Source: Candidatus Heimdallarchaeota archaeon (GTDB taxonomy: Archaea > Asgardarchaeota > Heimdallarchaeia > Hodarchaeales > Hodarchaeaceae). Taken from it: a stretch of DNA of 64,000 nucleotides. This document shows, piece by piece, positions 44,368 through 54,490 of the stretch. Within the stretch, counting starts at the first letter, position 1. Each line of letters opens with the position of its first letter. A program made the translations under genes and the position numbers. The notes below the pieces were generated by a model, which did not search any database, was not told the origin of the DNA, and saw only the letters and a program-made list of their open reading frames with translations. The stretch lies in the NCBI GenBank assembly GCA_020353515.1, contig CP070695.1, positions 4,529,414-4,593,413 on the forward strand, in the 5' to 3' direction.

Positions 44368-46737
44368 GTGATTCAACCTAAAATTCCTTTGAAGTATAAT
44401 TCAAGTCATTTGACTCTATTCTTTACTAAAATCATAGACAAATTGGCCTCAGAAATCCCTTCACAGCTTGATGTTCCTAATCTGTTTGTTAACATATTTG
44501 GATCCCCTTCTTTTGACCAGAAAGAGGAAGGCAAGGTTGTAAAGATTAGCGCTGCATACTTATTGGTTACTCAGATTATTTTTTATCAAATCCTAAGTCT
44601 TAAACAAACAGATCTTCTTAAATTGGACATTGATTCTCTTAATCCTGATGTATTAACTGGTTGTTTTGAAAAAGCTTTAAGGATTACTAAAAATCCTGTT
44701 TTCAAACATAATATTGTAAAAAAACTAGATAATGGTACTTTCAGTATAATAAAGGGCTCTATAATAGATATAATTGAGTTAAAACCTGAATTGCTTCAAT
44801 ACGAGGTTTTAGCTTTAATTTTTAATTCATTAATCCCTAATTCCCTTCGAAAGAGGATTGGTGCATTTTATTCAGGATTTAAGACTGCTAAACTCTTAAG
44901 TCATTTTGCTATAAAAAAAGATTCGGTAACGATTTTCGATCCTGCCTGTGGTAGTGGAGCATTATTAGCCTCCTCTTACCAACGTAAAAAAGAATTAATA
45001 AAATTAAAGAAAGGTAAATTCACTGACGCAGATCATAGACGCTTTCTTTCTTCAGATATCACTGGAACAGATATCATGCCCTTTGCAATTCATCTTACTG
45101 CAATTCATCTTACCCTGCAAGCTCCATTTTGTGATGTTCAACAATATAAGTTGGCTATCCAAGACTCAATTTTATTAAATCCCACATCTAAACAACTGGA
45201 TCTAGATTTTATCGATCTTGTGATCATGAATCCTCCTTTTGTTAGACAGGAAAGTATGAGAAAAATCAGATCTTCATACAAAGAGGAAATATACCAAAAT
45301 TTTAAAGAATATTCACCACTTATCAACAAGAAAATGGGTTATTACTGTTATTTCCTTTTCCTTGCGGATAAATTTCTTAAATCAGGAGGAAAAATCGCAA
45401 CAGTCATTCCTGCAAGTTTTTTAAGGATTGATACAACGTTTAAAGTGAGGAAATGGTTACTGGAACAGTATGATATTCAGTATATTATCTGTCAGCAAGA
45501 TAAACCTAATTTTTCCGAAGATACTGCTTTTCGAGAAGTATTATTGATAGCTACGAAAAATGGTCCAACATCCGAGATAGAATATATTATTGTTAAAGAT
45601 CTTGAAACAACTGAATCTTTTGACAAATTTCCTGATTCTTGGAAAAGAAAAAAGGTGTTGTGTGATGATTTTTCCTCTACTAATCTCTTTCTACCTATAG
45701 CCACGATGAACAAATCTAATCTTCTTAAGATGTGGCAATTAATCTCAAACAGGAAAGATTTGATCTTGATTCATTCTTTTCAACGATCAATGAACTCTCA
45801 TCTCAAACGAGGTATTGAAACCACGGGAGGATTTAAGATCCAAAATCTGGTTATAAATGAAGGTAGATCCAGATACCTTCGTCCAACAGATATCTGGATC
45901 CACGACAACGAAACACCTAATCATGTGAATAGTCTCAATCGAAACTCTAACCTTCAAATTAGAATTCCTAAAGAGTGTCTTATTCCTCATTTACGTCGAA
46001 TGTCGGGCGAAACCAGGTTAGATGTCAGTAATAAGAAAGAATATGTAATTATTTCTCCATTTTCGCAATTAAGAGATTTTATTGACTTGAATGAGGATAA
46101 AACGAATATTCCAAGATTTAAAAAATGGAGAACCTACGTTGAAGAACGTACAACCAATCTTATGCTTGCACGACGTTTTGATATCTGTGCTTCAGGAACT
46201 TCTCTATTCTCTTTTTTCAGTAAGGACAAAAGAGCTCCACCTGGGGTTATGTGGAGTATTTTAAATTTACCCCCCGATGATGCTAAAATCATATGCTTAT
46301 TTTTTAATAGTACACTTAATATTCTTCAGATTTTTCTCAATAGGGTTGAAACTCGGGGAGCTTGGATGCAACTCCATGAATATGTTATCGAAGACCTAAA
46401 AGTCCCAAATATACGCAATTGGACTATTGAAGATAGGATCCCATTTTATGAATTATTTGATGAAATTAAGGATGAGGAGTTTCCTCCATTATGGCAGCAA
46501 CTTGCAATGAATGTCACAATTTCAGAAATAGAAAAGGAAGATTTATGTTTACTAGAAAAGCAATTCCCAAAATTAGCCCAAGTTGTTGGGAAACAGCATA
46601 GGTCCCGAAAGAAATTAGACACTCTTATCTTGGATAAATTAGGAATAAAAATGGAGATTAAAAAGGAATCTTTCTTACAAGAAATATATCTAAATCTTTT
46701 ATTAGAAATGGCTTTGTTGAAAAAACTGATGAATTAA
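44368..46737 (+). CDS. Large N6-type DNA methyltransferase, Eco57I-like
   Basis: 789 residues. The SAM-binding and catalytic motifs are visible: IGAFYSG near 173 (motif X), FDPACGSGALL near 190 (motif I) and VIMNPPFVRQE near 286 (motif IV, NPPF). Flanking helices and KIATVIPASFLR are as in class gamma adenine methyltransferases. The first 165 residues are helical with no visible nuclease motif. The last 330 (after about 460) probably contain a target-recognition domain and a C-terminal helical region. It methylates adenine in DNA in a sequence-specific way, or is part of a type IIG-like or BREX PglX-like protein. It is divergent from the polymerase gene. Confidence 0.85.
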   Translation: MIQPKIPLKYNSSHLTLFFTKIIDKLASEIPSQLDVPNLFVNIFGSPSFDQKEEGKVVKISAAYLLVTQIIFYQILSLKQTDLLKLDIDSLNPDVLTGCFEKALRITKNPVFKHNIVKKLDNGTFSIIKGSIIDIIELKPELLQYEVLALIFNSLIPNSLRKRIGAFYSGFKTAKLLSHFAIKKDSVTIFDPACGSGALLASSYQRKKELIKLKKGKFTDADHRRFLSSDITGTDIMPFAIHLTAIHLTLQAPFCDVQQYKLAIQDSILLNPTSKQLDLDFIDLVIMNPPFVRQESMRKIRSSYKEEIYQNFKEYSPLINKKMGYYCYFLFLADKFLKSGGKIATVIPASFLRIDTTFKVRKWLLEQYDIQYIICQQDKPNFSEDTAFREVLLIATKNGPTSEIEYIIVKDLETTESFDKFPDSWKRKKVLCDDFSSTNLFLPIATMNKSNLLKMWQLISNRKDLILIHSFQRSMNSHLKRGIETTGGFKIQNLVINEGRSRYLRPTDIWIHDNETPNHVNSLNRNSNLQIRIPKECLIPHLRRMSGETRLDVSNKKEYVIISPFSQLRDFIDLNEDKTNIPRFKKWRTYVEERTTNLMLARRFDICASGTSLFSFFSKDKRAPPGVMWSILNLPPDDAKIICLFFNSTLNILQIFLNRVETRGAWMQLHEYVIEDLKVPNIRNWTIEDRIPFYELFDEIKDEEFPPLWQQLAMNVTISEIEKEDLCLLEKQFPKLAQVVGKQHRSRKKLDTLILDKLGIKMEIKKESFLQEIYLNLLLEMALLKKLMN

Positions 46738-46907
46738 CTTTGTCCTATAAGTAGAAGAATTCATCTAATAGAATTAAAGAGAGTTTATGGGTGATTTATT
46801 GATAATATAAATAAAAATAATGAAATTCTTCCTACTTATTCGTAACTTTTATTAACTATTTATCTAATTTTCAAGAGGAACAGACAGAATAGGAGTCTCT
46901 TAATGAA

Positions 46908-47180
46908 ATGAGCTTTTGGGGTCGTCAGCTAGAAAAACATCGGACAGAAGTAATCGGAGCATTGGCTGCTCTTGTTCTTATATCTGCTGGATTAATTGTC
47001 CCTCTCTATATCCCCGATCAGTTACCTGAAGATCAAGCTCCTCCTGGATTTGAAGATACTACTTGGATTAAAAATCTTATTTCACTTCTTCTAATCGGAA
47101 TGGGTATTCTATGCTTTGCATGGCTATTTGTTATTCACCGATATATTATGCGAAAAAGTAAGAAAGATTATATGTATTGA
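46908..47180 (+). CDS. Small two-TM membrane protein
   Basis: 90 residues with helices at about 17-36 (VIGALAALVLISAGLIVPLY) and 54-76 (LISLLLIGMGILCFAWLFVI), joined by an acidic, proline-rich loop (PDQLPEDQAPPGFEDTTW). The C-terminus is basic (RKSKKDYMY). Both ends should be cytosolic with the loop outside. No known family. It is a single gene between the methyltransferase and the next small gene. Confidence 0.6.
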   Translation: MSFWGRQLEKHRTEVIGALAALVLISAGLIVPLYIPDQLPEDQAPPGFEDTTWIKNLISLLLIGMGILCFAWLFVIHRYIMRKSKKDYMY

Positions 47181-47275
47181 AACTATTTAATTTAACGAGT
47201 TAATTTTGACTTTTCTCAAAAGCAAATAAATAAGAAGTTCCTTTTCTATTTCCTTCCTAACAATTTTGAGGTAGA

Positions 47276-47677
47276 ATGATGCCGAAGCAGAAAGAGCCTG
47301 TTATTGTTTCTTCTAATGTGTGGGAAGTTCTTCTTGAAATCGAAGCTCTAAGGATGAAAGAGAGAAAATTAATTCGGAACCTCTGGTACGAATTGAAAGA
47401 ACAAGAACACCGGAAAATTCACCAAATGGTGTTTGAACAAGCTCTACAATCAAATTCTGCATTTCCTACTGTTTCTAAAAAAGAATTAAATGATTGGGTT
47501 TCTGAAAACATCACTACAGTCTTTATAACACTCATTGAACAAGGAGATATTATTGTTCAAGAGGAGGAACCAAGTAAGCCTCGCAAATGGTTGTCTCTAA
47601 GTGTGGAGAAAATTAAAAAGAAAGTTACTGAAACTCGTGAAAGAAGGTCACAAGAAGAAGAACAATCTTCGAATTAA
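47276..47677 (+). CDS. Small, highly charged protein, unknown function
   Basis: 133 residues. The N-terminal 110 are compatible with a compact helical, winged-helix-like domain (SSNVWEVLLEIEALRMKERKL and WVSENITTVFITLIEQGDIIV followed by KPRKWLSLS). The last 25 are Lys/Glu/Arg-rich. Neither a DNA-binding signature nor a catalytic motif is firm. Its stop codon overlaps the end of the convergent methyltransferase gene by four bases. Confidence 0.55.
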   Translation: MMPKQKEPVIVSSNVWEVLLEIEALRMKERKLIRNLWYELKEQEHRKIHQMVFEQALQSNSAFPTVSKKELNDWVSENITTVFITLIEQGDIIVQEEEPSKPRKWLSLSVEKIKKKVTETRERRSQEEEQSSN

Positions 47678-49587
47678 CTGAATTGTTTCCTAATTAAGCT
47701 TATTTCTTCTTCTTTTAGATCAAATAGTGTGTAAAAAAGTAGATCGAGTTCTTCCTCAGTCTGGTTTATCTCTTCTTTTAACAAATCATTGAGCGATGTC
47801 TTAAGCTTTGTCTTTTGAATTGAGGCCAACTGTTTATTTAAATCTAATAATCTATCAACTTTCTGTACAACAACTTCAACATTTTCAGTTGCTATAAATG
47901 GTAAATCTTCAATTTGTCTTGGATAATATTCATAGACAGCCCCCAACCTTTTCCCTTTAATCTTAAAGTAGAATTCACACAATTTTGAATTTAAATATCC
48001 TAATAAATAACATATATCAATTTCTTCTGTGGGGATGATTAAAACAATATCTTGAGAAAAATAACACCCTTTATTATCTATTGTGAAATTATTATGAACT
48101 GATTTATACGGTGTGATGATTTTTGGTTTTTTCCAGTCAATTGTAAATCTCTCATCCCCTTTTCTCCAATGAAACCACGTACTTACTCTTGCCCGATTCA
48201 TTACTTCTTCTTTATGTTTTAGGAAATACTTTTCTAAATTCGGAAAATTTGAAAGCTCTTTGATTGTTTTTCTATTTGACATTATAACATAAAGTTGAGG
48301 ATCTATTGAGCCAAAACGACTGATCTGACTATTTTTCAACCAATCTCTAAGGTTTTCTTTCTCAATTGAATATTTCTCTACTTCTCCTTTTGTTATAATA
48401 AAAACAGAGTCTTTACCTGTCTGAATACCTTTGCTTATTAGCGAATAATCTTTTAATTTGCCAGTAGATTTATATTCAATTTTATCCAAGAGAGCCTGAA
48501 TTTTTGTGTCAATAAAATACCACTTTTTCCCAGTTAACAGATTTTGTTTAACACAATACCTCTTGAAAAAGGGTGGTTCTAATTTCAGAGGAGGTTTGAA
48601 TTTTTTGCTTAGCTTATAGACAATAATCTTGTTTTTCTTCCTAGTTTTTTGAAAAGAGTAAATTGCTGTATCAATGTTAGCATCCTTAAATATTTTAAAA
48701 TCAGAGAAATCAATTATCTTCTGAATAGCAGTCTCTTTTAAGATATACTCTCTCAATTTCCTCGCTTTAAAAGCTTCCATTAAATATCTTGGAGAAATAA
48801 ATGTAATATAGCCATTTTTATTACTTAATTCGATTGCTTTCTGGAAGAAATAATAATAAATATCGTTCTTCCCTGTATAAACCTCACTATATCTCTTTTT
48901 GTAATATCTCCTCCTTTCTAAGTCTTCAATAATATTAATATAGGGGGGATTTCCTATAATAATGTCGAATCCTCCTTTATTCAAGATATCTTTGAAATTT
49001 TGTGACCAAATAAAGGCTTTATCACCTCTCAAATTTTCATCTTCAATTAAACTATCACCACATTTAATATTTTGTGATAAATCCATACTTTTTCTATCTT
49101 TTCTAGCAATCTTTGAATAGAGACTGAATTTCGTTTTTTCTATAGAGGATTCATTAATATCTACTCCATAGATGTTATTTTCGATTATTTTTCTAGATTG
49201 TTCATCGTCTACCCTTTTATCAAGATTGAATCTGATATGCTTCCTAGTTGTAAGCTTTTTACCCTTGATTTTCTCATAGTGAACTCCTAGATCTTTTACT
49301 AACCTTATTTCTTTAGCAATTTCGAACAGTAAATCGACTGCCTTAATTAGAAAGACTCCGTATCCACAGGCTGGATCTAATATCTTGATATGTTTTAATT
49401 TACTCTCAAGTTTTCCAATATCTTCAATATTTTCTAAGATTAGATCGTTAAGATTTGCTACACCTCCCTTTGAAAGATAGGGAATGATAGTATTCTTGCA
49501 AATGAAATCTGCGATGTAATTAGGTGTATAAAATACTCCCTCTTCTTTCCGCCTTTTTATTTCATCGTTGTCATAAACTACTCTCAT
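47674..49587 (-). CDS. DNA methyltransferase-like protein, third in glycosylase operon
   Basis: 637 residues. Motif X is GVFYTPNYIADF near 17, motif I is ILDPACGYGVFLI near 70 and motif IV is IIGNPPYINIIEDLERRRYY near 211. YTGKNDIYYYFFQKAIEL and the helical tail are typical of Eco57I/TaqI-type adenine methyltransferases. The last 250 residues probably hold a target-recognition domain. All methylation motifs look intact. No N-terminal nuclease domain is present. It lies six bases downstream of the 771-residue methyltransferase and is the last gene of the four-gene operon. Base and site specificity are unknown. Confidence 0.85.
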   Translation of the reverse strand: MRVVYDNDEIKRRKEEGVFYTPNYIADFICKNTIIPYLSKGGVANLNDLILENIEDIGKLESKLKHIKILDPACGYGVFLIKAVDLLFEIAKEIRLVKDLGVHYEKIKGKKLTTRKHIRFNLDKRVDDEQSRKIIENNIYGVDINESSIEKTKFSLYSKIARKDRKSMDLSQNIKCGDSLIEDENLRGDKAFIWSQNFKDILNKGGFDIIIGNPPYINIIEDLERRRYYKKRYSEVYTGKNDIYYYFFQKAIELSNKNGYITFISPRYLMEAFKARKLREYILKETAIQKIIDFSDFKIFKDANIDTAIYSFQKTRKKNKIIVYKLSKKFKPPLKLEPPFFKRYCVKQNLLTGKKWYFIDTKIQALLDKIEYKSTGKLKDYSLISKGIQTGKDSVFIITKGEVEKYSIEKENLRDWLKNSQISRFGSIDPQLYVIMSNRKTIKELSNFPNLEKYFLKHKEEVMNRARVSTWFHWRKGDERFTIDWKKPKIITPYKSVHNNFTIDNKGCYFSQDIVLIIPTEEIDICYLLGYLNSKLCEFYFKIKGKRLGAVYEYYPRQIEDLPFIATENVEVVVQKVDRLLDLNKQLASIQKTKLKTSLNDLLKEEINQTEEELDLLFYTLFDLKEEEISLIRKQFS

Positions 49588-49593
49588 CTTTTG

Positions 49594-51909
49594 TCATCTA
49601 TAAACGAGGTAATAATCAAAATACTCCAGAGCTTTATAACGGTAGTCATGTTCCAGCTTTGGATGGGCTTTCAAAGTCACAAGAAATTCTACTTTGTTAA
49701 GTTTATAGATTAATGCAGCTATAGCATCTAAGGTAGTTATTGAATCTTGATAATCTGTTTCTAAGCGAGCTTTTGAAAGGGAGGAAGAAGCTTCCATTTT
49801 TCGTCTTGCCCATTCTTTTCCTTGCGGAATGAACTTTTTGACAAGAGAAACCATCTTTTTGTGAAGTTCGTTTCTTGGGTTGAACAGAGGAACAGGCATA
49901 CTATCTATAATGTACTGATTGATATTTATTCCATAACAAAGCTGGCGGATTCTAAACTCAAATGGTACAGAACACATAATCCCTGCTAAATAGAACTCTA
50001 CGTTTGTAATACTGGGAAAATTATAGATACAAATTACACTATTCGAAATAACGGATTTAGGAGGTAAAATAGCTATTCGCATACGTCTACGTCGGTGATT
50101 TCCAGAAAAATTCTTCCATACGATGATTGTTTGATCCCAAAACGAGATCTTCTGCTTATATTCTTCAAATGACCGAATCCAATAACGGGGATAGGTGTCA
50201 TCAAATCCTAACCTCACTAAATGACGCCCTTCTATAAGAGGAAAAGGGGTGACATCATTAACTAGAAGATTACGATCATTGGTCATATCCACCCCTCGTG
50301 AAGTTTTACATCCCCATTTATCAGAAGAAAGAGAGGGAAATTTAGTTATCTTCTTTATTATCTTCAATTCGTGTTGATTTCGTACAGCTGGAACGATAGA
50401 CATTGGTGAAACTTTAAGAATTTCCTCTTGTGCAAAAAAAATAAGATTATTCGTACTTTCAGCCAAATCTTTCACTTTAATCTTAGTTAGGGTCTCAGTT
50501 GATGAAATTCCTTTAATAAACGGGAATTCTTCACCTGGAGCCTTCTTTTGAGCTAGAATGATGAGAATACTGAGACCAGCCTCTGCATCTGGGAACATTT
50601 CTTTGTTAGAGATGATTTCAATCACCAAATGAAGATAGAGTTTTGTTAACAAAACTCGACGTAAGGGTTGACTATAGAATTCACCCAACAGTCCTCCGGG
50701 AAGAATGACGCCCAAAAAACCGTTATCGCAACAAAGATTGAAAAAACGCTCAAAAAAAAGCTTAAATAGGTTTTTCTCTCCAGGTTGCCATTGAAAATAT
50801 AAATTAAAATATTCTGTAGTGTTTTTGTAAAATCCTTTTAATTTCAGATAATTAGAATAAGATTCTTTGTCGTTTTTTCGAATAGTAGTAATCTGTTGCG
50901 CATAATCAGCTTTACCAAGGGCAGTAGATCCTAACCACTCCCGATCATAAAGTTTCCATTTATCCCAAGGAGGATTTCCAATGACTGCTGTGAAACCATA
51001 TTCTTTAGAGAAGAAAACTTCTGGAAATTCAATTTCCCAGAGAAACGAAACCCGTTTTCGATCTAAAGTATCTTCATATAAAAATGAAAATAATAGCTTT
51101 GATACGACTTCATTAAATATCTTGTTTTTTAGTAAAGCTTTTTGTTTTTCATTTCTTTTTGATAATTCGGTTAGTTCTCCTTTCAGTGCTTCATTCCAAT
51201 GGATTTTTTGCATTTGTTTTCGCTGGGAAAGGAGAATGTTGATTTCTAAAGAGTTTTGGGAAAATAATTCATCTTTCGCTTTAATAATCATTCGGATGGG
51301 AGAAATTAATGAGTTTCCAACTCTCAGATTAAAGTGAATAGCGATTTCAGCTAACTTCCTTACTTTTGGGTTAATAATCTTATTTATGATTTTTAAACGA
51401 GCCTGTTTTACAATCTCTGGATCAAGATCCACCCCATAAATCATCGATCTAATAATATGAAATTTCCAAATATCTAATGTTAACTGGTCTCTTTTTCCTA
51501 CCAATGAAAAATCCAATGACAATTTTTGTTGGAAATAAGTTGTTATAAATGTTAGATAAGAAGATAAATGAGTGTAATCCCACAGTTCACTTAAAAATCC
51601 TTCAAAATAACAAATAACAGCAACTAAGAATACGCCATCTCCCATTGCTGGATCCACAAAACGTAACTTTAGTACCCTATCCAACAGCTCCTGAACAGTG
51701 GAGTAATCGATTATCTCTCCAAATGAATGCCACGGCTTCCAAAAACACTCTAAGAGTATAGACTCACATAGTTCACGGACTATTTGGTTTGCTATAGAGG
51801 GATGAGTAAAAAATTGACCATGCTGTTTTTTTTTAACAATAAGCGAGTCTTTGTAAAGCATTTGAAATTCCTGTGAATTGTTATTGAGATTAGTCTTTTG
51901 CTTTTTCAA
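49594..51909 (-). CDS. DNA methyltransferase-like protein, second in glycosylase operon
   Basis: 771 residues. Motif X GQFFTHPSIA near 38, motif I FVDPAMGDGVFLVA near 82 (with the unusual Met-Gly-Asp instead of Cys-Gly-Ser) and motif IV VIGNPPWDKWKLYD near 312 (NPPW) are present. FLGVILPGGLLGEFY follows. The changed motif I and Trp in motif IV mark it as a distinct lineage from its neighbours. The N- and C-terminal extensions have no recognisable nuclease. Its start overlaps the end of the upstream methyltransferase by 20 bases, so the two are translationally coupled. Confidence 0.82.
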   Translation of the reverse strand: MKKQKTNLNNNSQEFQMLYKDSLIVKKKQHGQFFTHPSIANQIVRELCESILLECFWKPWHSFGEIIDYSTVQELLDRVLKLRFVDPAMGDGVFLVAVICYFEGFLSELWDYTHLSSYLTFITTYFQQKLSLDFSLVGKRDQLTLDIWKFHIIRSMIYGVDLDPEIVKQARLKIINKIINPKVRKLAEIAIHFNLRVGNSLISPIRMIIKAKDELFSQNSLEINILLSQRKQMQKIHWNEALKGELTELSKRNEKQKALLKNKIFNEVVSKLLFSFLYEDTLDRKRVSFLWEIEFPEVFFSKEYGFTAVIGNPPWDKWKLYDREWLGSTALGKADYAQQITTIRKNDKESYSNYLKLKGFYKNTTEYFNLYFQWQPGEKNLFKLFFERFFNLCCDNGFLGVILPGGLLGEFYSQPLRRVLLTKLYLHLVIEIISNKEMFPDAEAGLSILIILAQKKAPGEEFPFIKGISSTETLTKIKVKDLAESTNNLIFFAQEEILKVSPMSIVPAVRNQHELKIIKKITKFPSLSSDKWGCKTSRGVDMTNDRNLLVNDVTPFPLIEGRHLVRLGFDDTYPRYWIRSFEEYKQKISFWDQTIIVWKNFSGNHRRRRMRIAILPPKSVISNSVICIYNFPSITNVEFYLAGIMCSVPFEFRIRQLCYGININQYIIDSMPVPLFNPRNELHKKMVSLVKKFIPQGKEWARRKMEASSSLSKARLETDYQDSITTLDAIAALIYKLNKVEFLVTLKAHPKLEHDYRYKALEYFDYYLVYR

Positions 51910-54478
51910 TACGCATTTTTACTAAATTTTTCAATTCGTTAAATAAACTATCGATAAGTATCGGTGAAAGTAAAAGCAAATTAGCTATCAAATCATTGAT
52001 CAGTTTTTTTATTTCTTTTGGCCTTCCATGGATTAGAGAATAAGGAGAATATTCTAGAAGTTGTAAGAAAGAGTGATTAACATCCTGTGAATGTGACTCT
52101 TTTAAGAATTCGTAACTAGGAACTTTGAGTAACTCATACTCATAAACTTTTATATCTAAACCACCCTCACCTAAATTGCTACGTCCTAGAAGTTCTATCT
52201 GTAAAGTAGTAACAAAAGAATTAAGAAATAAGAAATAAAATGGAAATAAGTCAGTTTCCTGAATAAATTTGATGCCATATAAACGTGCATCAAAATAGAA
52301 ATGATGTGGATTATAGAAAAAAGGAAACCGATCATTGATTGTCATAAGACAAAGAAGATTGAATGATTTATATTCTTTTGATGGTAAACTATACCATTTC
52401 CTTCGTGAACTGCAGGTTGGCCTATGGTTAAATTTTTTTCCTATGGCTGGGATCCATTCTTCTCCCCAACGAATGTATTCTTGAATACCTGATTTTAGTG
52501 CATTATCCGAAGCTTGGTTTGGTATTAAGATAACAACATATTTTATATCTTGCTCCCGTATTTTGTAAGTTCTGAGATCACGAGGGGATTTAATTAAGTA
52601 GTTAGGAATCCAATGTGATCCATCAACATCTGTAAAGAAATATTGCCACGAAATTTGTTCAGAGATGTCATCAATCTGATGCATCCAATATTCTTTTTCA
52701 ATGAAGAACATTGGTTCACTTTTATGAAATCCTTGAGCCTTAAACTCTTTAATAGTGACTTCATCTTTTAGATACAGCATTAATTGTCCTGTTTTCGCGT
52801 CCCAATCAGATGTGAAGAATGTATTTGTCTCACCTGGTTTACCTACATAAAAAAACTCGTTTGCACCACTTGTGAACCCTCTCCGTACGCAAGCAATTTC
52901 ACCCAACTTAATTAATTTATTTTCAAGCTTTTCCATCAGATTAAAGTAATCATATGGAGCCCGAAAAAATATACTCCATTTAGATTTTACATACAAGTCT
53001 TTATGTTCAATAGAAACAACTCGAATCTCTGGTGATGAAGTTTTTAGGTTGAAAAAATCAAAATTAGCTAGTTGTTCAAGATCTGCTTTTTTACCAATTG
53101 ATACAAAGTTTACCAAACTTTTATCTTTATTTATATCCTGAAAGGTCTTTTCTTCCTTTCTTTTAAGCTTCAAAATAGCTGTGTTAACATCTACATCTGA
53201 AATTAACTTCTTTAATCTACTACTGACTATTGATTCGATCATATAATTATTTAAAATGAAATTTTGGAACGATTTGCCATAATCAACATCCATCCACGAA
53301 TTTGGGATTATTAAACCAACACTATCTCCTTCTCTCAAAAAGTTGGTTGCATGAATTAAAAAATAAATATATAATCCAGATCTCCCTGAAATTGGATTTC
53401 TAGCAGGGATCTGCCTTTGTGAAATATTATTGAGATCTTCTTCTATTTTTCTTTTTAAAAACTCTTTGTAATCTAAAGATATCTGCTCATGCCGCGTGTA
53501 AGGAGGATTCATAAGAATTGTTGTCGTTCCTGAATCCTTTCTAGGAAACTCCAGTGAATCCTCATTGCAGTCAAAAAAATCATCTTTAATAAGCCTCCAA
53601 TCAATAGAAGATATTGATTTTGATAAAAGGAAGAACTGGACTGCACTTTCAGTAATATCTGCCAAAAGAGGATCTTTTTCAATACCTATCAATTCAATTC
53701 GATTATTAAGGGTGATTTTGCACTCCAACATTACTTGCAGTGCACCTAAAAGAAAAACCCCCGTTCCACACGCAGGATCAATAACTCTCTTGGTTTTTTT
53801 TGTGATATTCTGTTTACTAATAAAATTTGCAACTTGTATTGGAGTGAAAATTTGACCTTGTGATTGTTTATGTCCCTCTGGTATTCCTATATCGAAAATA
53901 TAGGGCAATATTAATTGATTTTTTCCTCTTGTTTCTCCCTTAATTTTTAGAATCAACTCAATAGATAGACTACAACACTCCCAGTTCATAAAAAGAAGGT
54001 AGAGTAGTTTATTGAAATGAAATTCATTTTTCATAATGGGAATCATAGACTCTTGTTCAGTTTTAACTTCCCAAAGATTTTCTATCATACTAATAAACTG
54101 ATTTTGAGCCTCTCTTGAATCAATTTCTCCCTTCTTATGAGTAGAGACTAAGTAAGAGATGTGTTGCAGAAAAATCCTAAGGTTATTACTATAATCTTCC
54201 TTTTGAAAAGAGACCAACAGTTTATCATAAAAAAGGGTAATTAATATCTTGGATAGGGGTTTGACAAACGCTGTTATTTTATTTTCCCATTCGATCCATG
54301 AAATCTCATGTAATACCGCTTTAATCCTTTCTTGAAGCCGAGAATCTTGAGTGAGCTGGCTTTGAATGTTATTCTCCACTAATATGCATATAGATCGAAG
54401 AAAGTCAAGAAAATAATGAGGAGAACTCTTTTCAATTGATTTCATTTCTTCAAATCTCCTGGTTGTATGTTTTTTCAC
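51890..54478 (-). CDS. DNA methyltransferase-like protein, first in glycosylase operon
   Basis: 862 residues. The N-terminal 205 are helical and of unknown role. Then come motif X GQIFTPIQVANF near 209, motif I VIDPACGTGVFLLGA near 232 and motif IV LMNPPYTRHEQ near 324, with VGLIIPNSWMDVDYG downstream. The remaining 400 residues include a beta-rich region likely to recognise the DNA target. The catalytic motifs are complete. It starts 12 bases after the glycosylase gene and overlaps the next methyltransferase. Homology to type IIG/PglX-like proteins is evident, though none of the usual partner genes is nearby. Confidence 0.83.
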   Translation of the reverse strand: MKKHTTRRFEEMKSIEKSSPHYFLDFLRSICILVENNIQSQLTQDSRLQERIKAVLHEISWIEWENKITAFVKPLSKILITLFYDKLLVSFQKEDYSNNLRIFLQHISYLVSTHKKGEIDSREAQNQFISMIENLWEVKTEQESMIPIMKNEFHFNKLLYLLFMNWECCSLSIELILKIKGETRGKNQLILPYIFDIGIPEGHKQSQGQIFTPIQVANFISKQNITKKTKRVIDPACGTGVFLLGALQVMLECKITLNNRIELIGIEKDPLLADITESAVQFFLLSKSISSIDWRLIKDDFFDCNEDSLEFPRKDSGTTTILMNPPYTRHEQISLDYKEFLKRKIEEDLNNISQRQIPARNPISGRSGLYIYFLIHATNFLREGDSVGLIIPNSWMDVDYGKSFQNFILNNYMIESIVSSRLKKLISDVDVNTAILKLKRKEEKTFQDINKDKSLVNFVSIGKKADLEQLANFDFFNLKTSSPEIRVVSIEHKDLYVKSKWSIFFRAPYDYFNLMEKLENKLIKLGEIACVRRGFTSGANEFFYVGKPGETNTFFTSDWDAKTGQLMLYLKDEVTIKEFKAQGFHKSEPMFFIEKEYWMHQIDDISEQISWQYFFTDVDGSHWIPNYLIKSPRDLRTYKIREQDIKYVVILIPNQASDNALKSGIQEYIRWGEEWIPAIGKKFNHRPTCSSRRKWYSLPSKEYKSFNLLCLMTINDRFPFFYNPHHFYFDARLYGIKFIQETDLFPFYFLFLNSFVTTLQIELLGRSNLGEGGLDIKVYEYELLKVPSYEFLKESHSQDVNHSFLQLLEYSPYSLIHGRPKEIKKLINDLIANLLLLSPILIDSLFNELKNLVKMRIEKAKD

Positions 54479-54490
54479 GACTCACCTGTT

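Noticed and set aside
44368..54478. BREX, DISARM or classical type I/III restriction system
   Set aside because: No PglZ-like phosphatase, BrxC/helicase, HsdR or specificity subunit is visible next to the methyltransferases.
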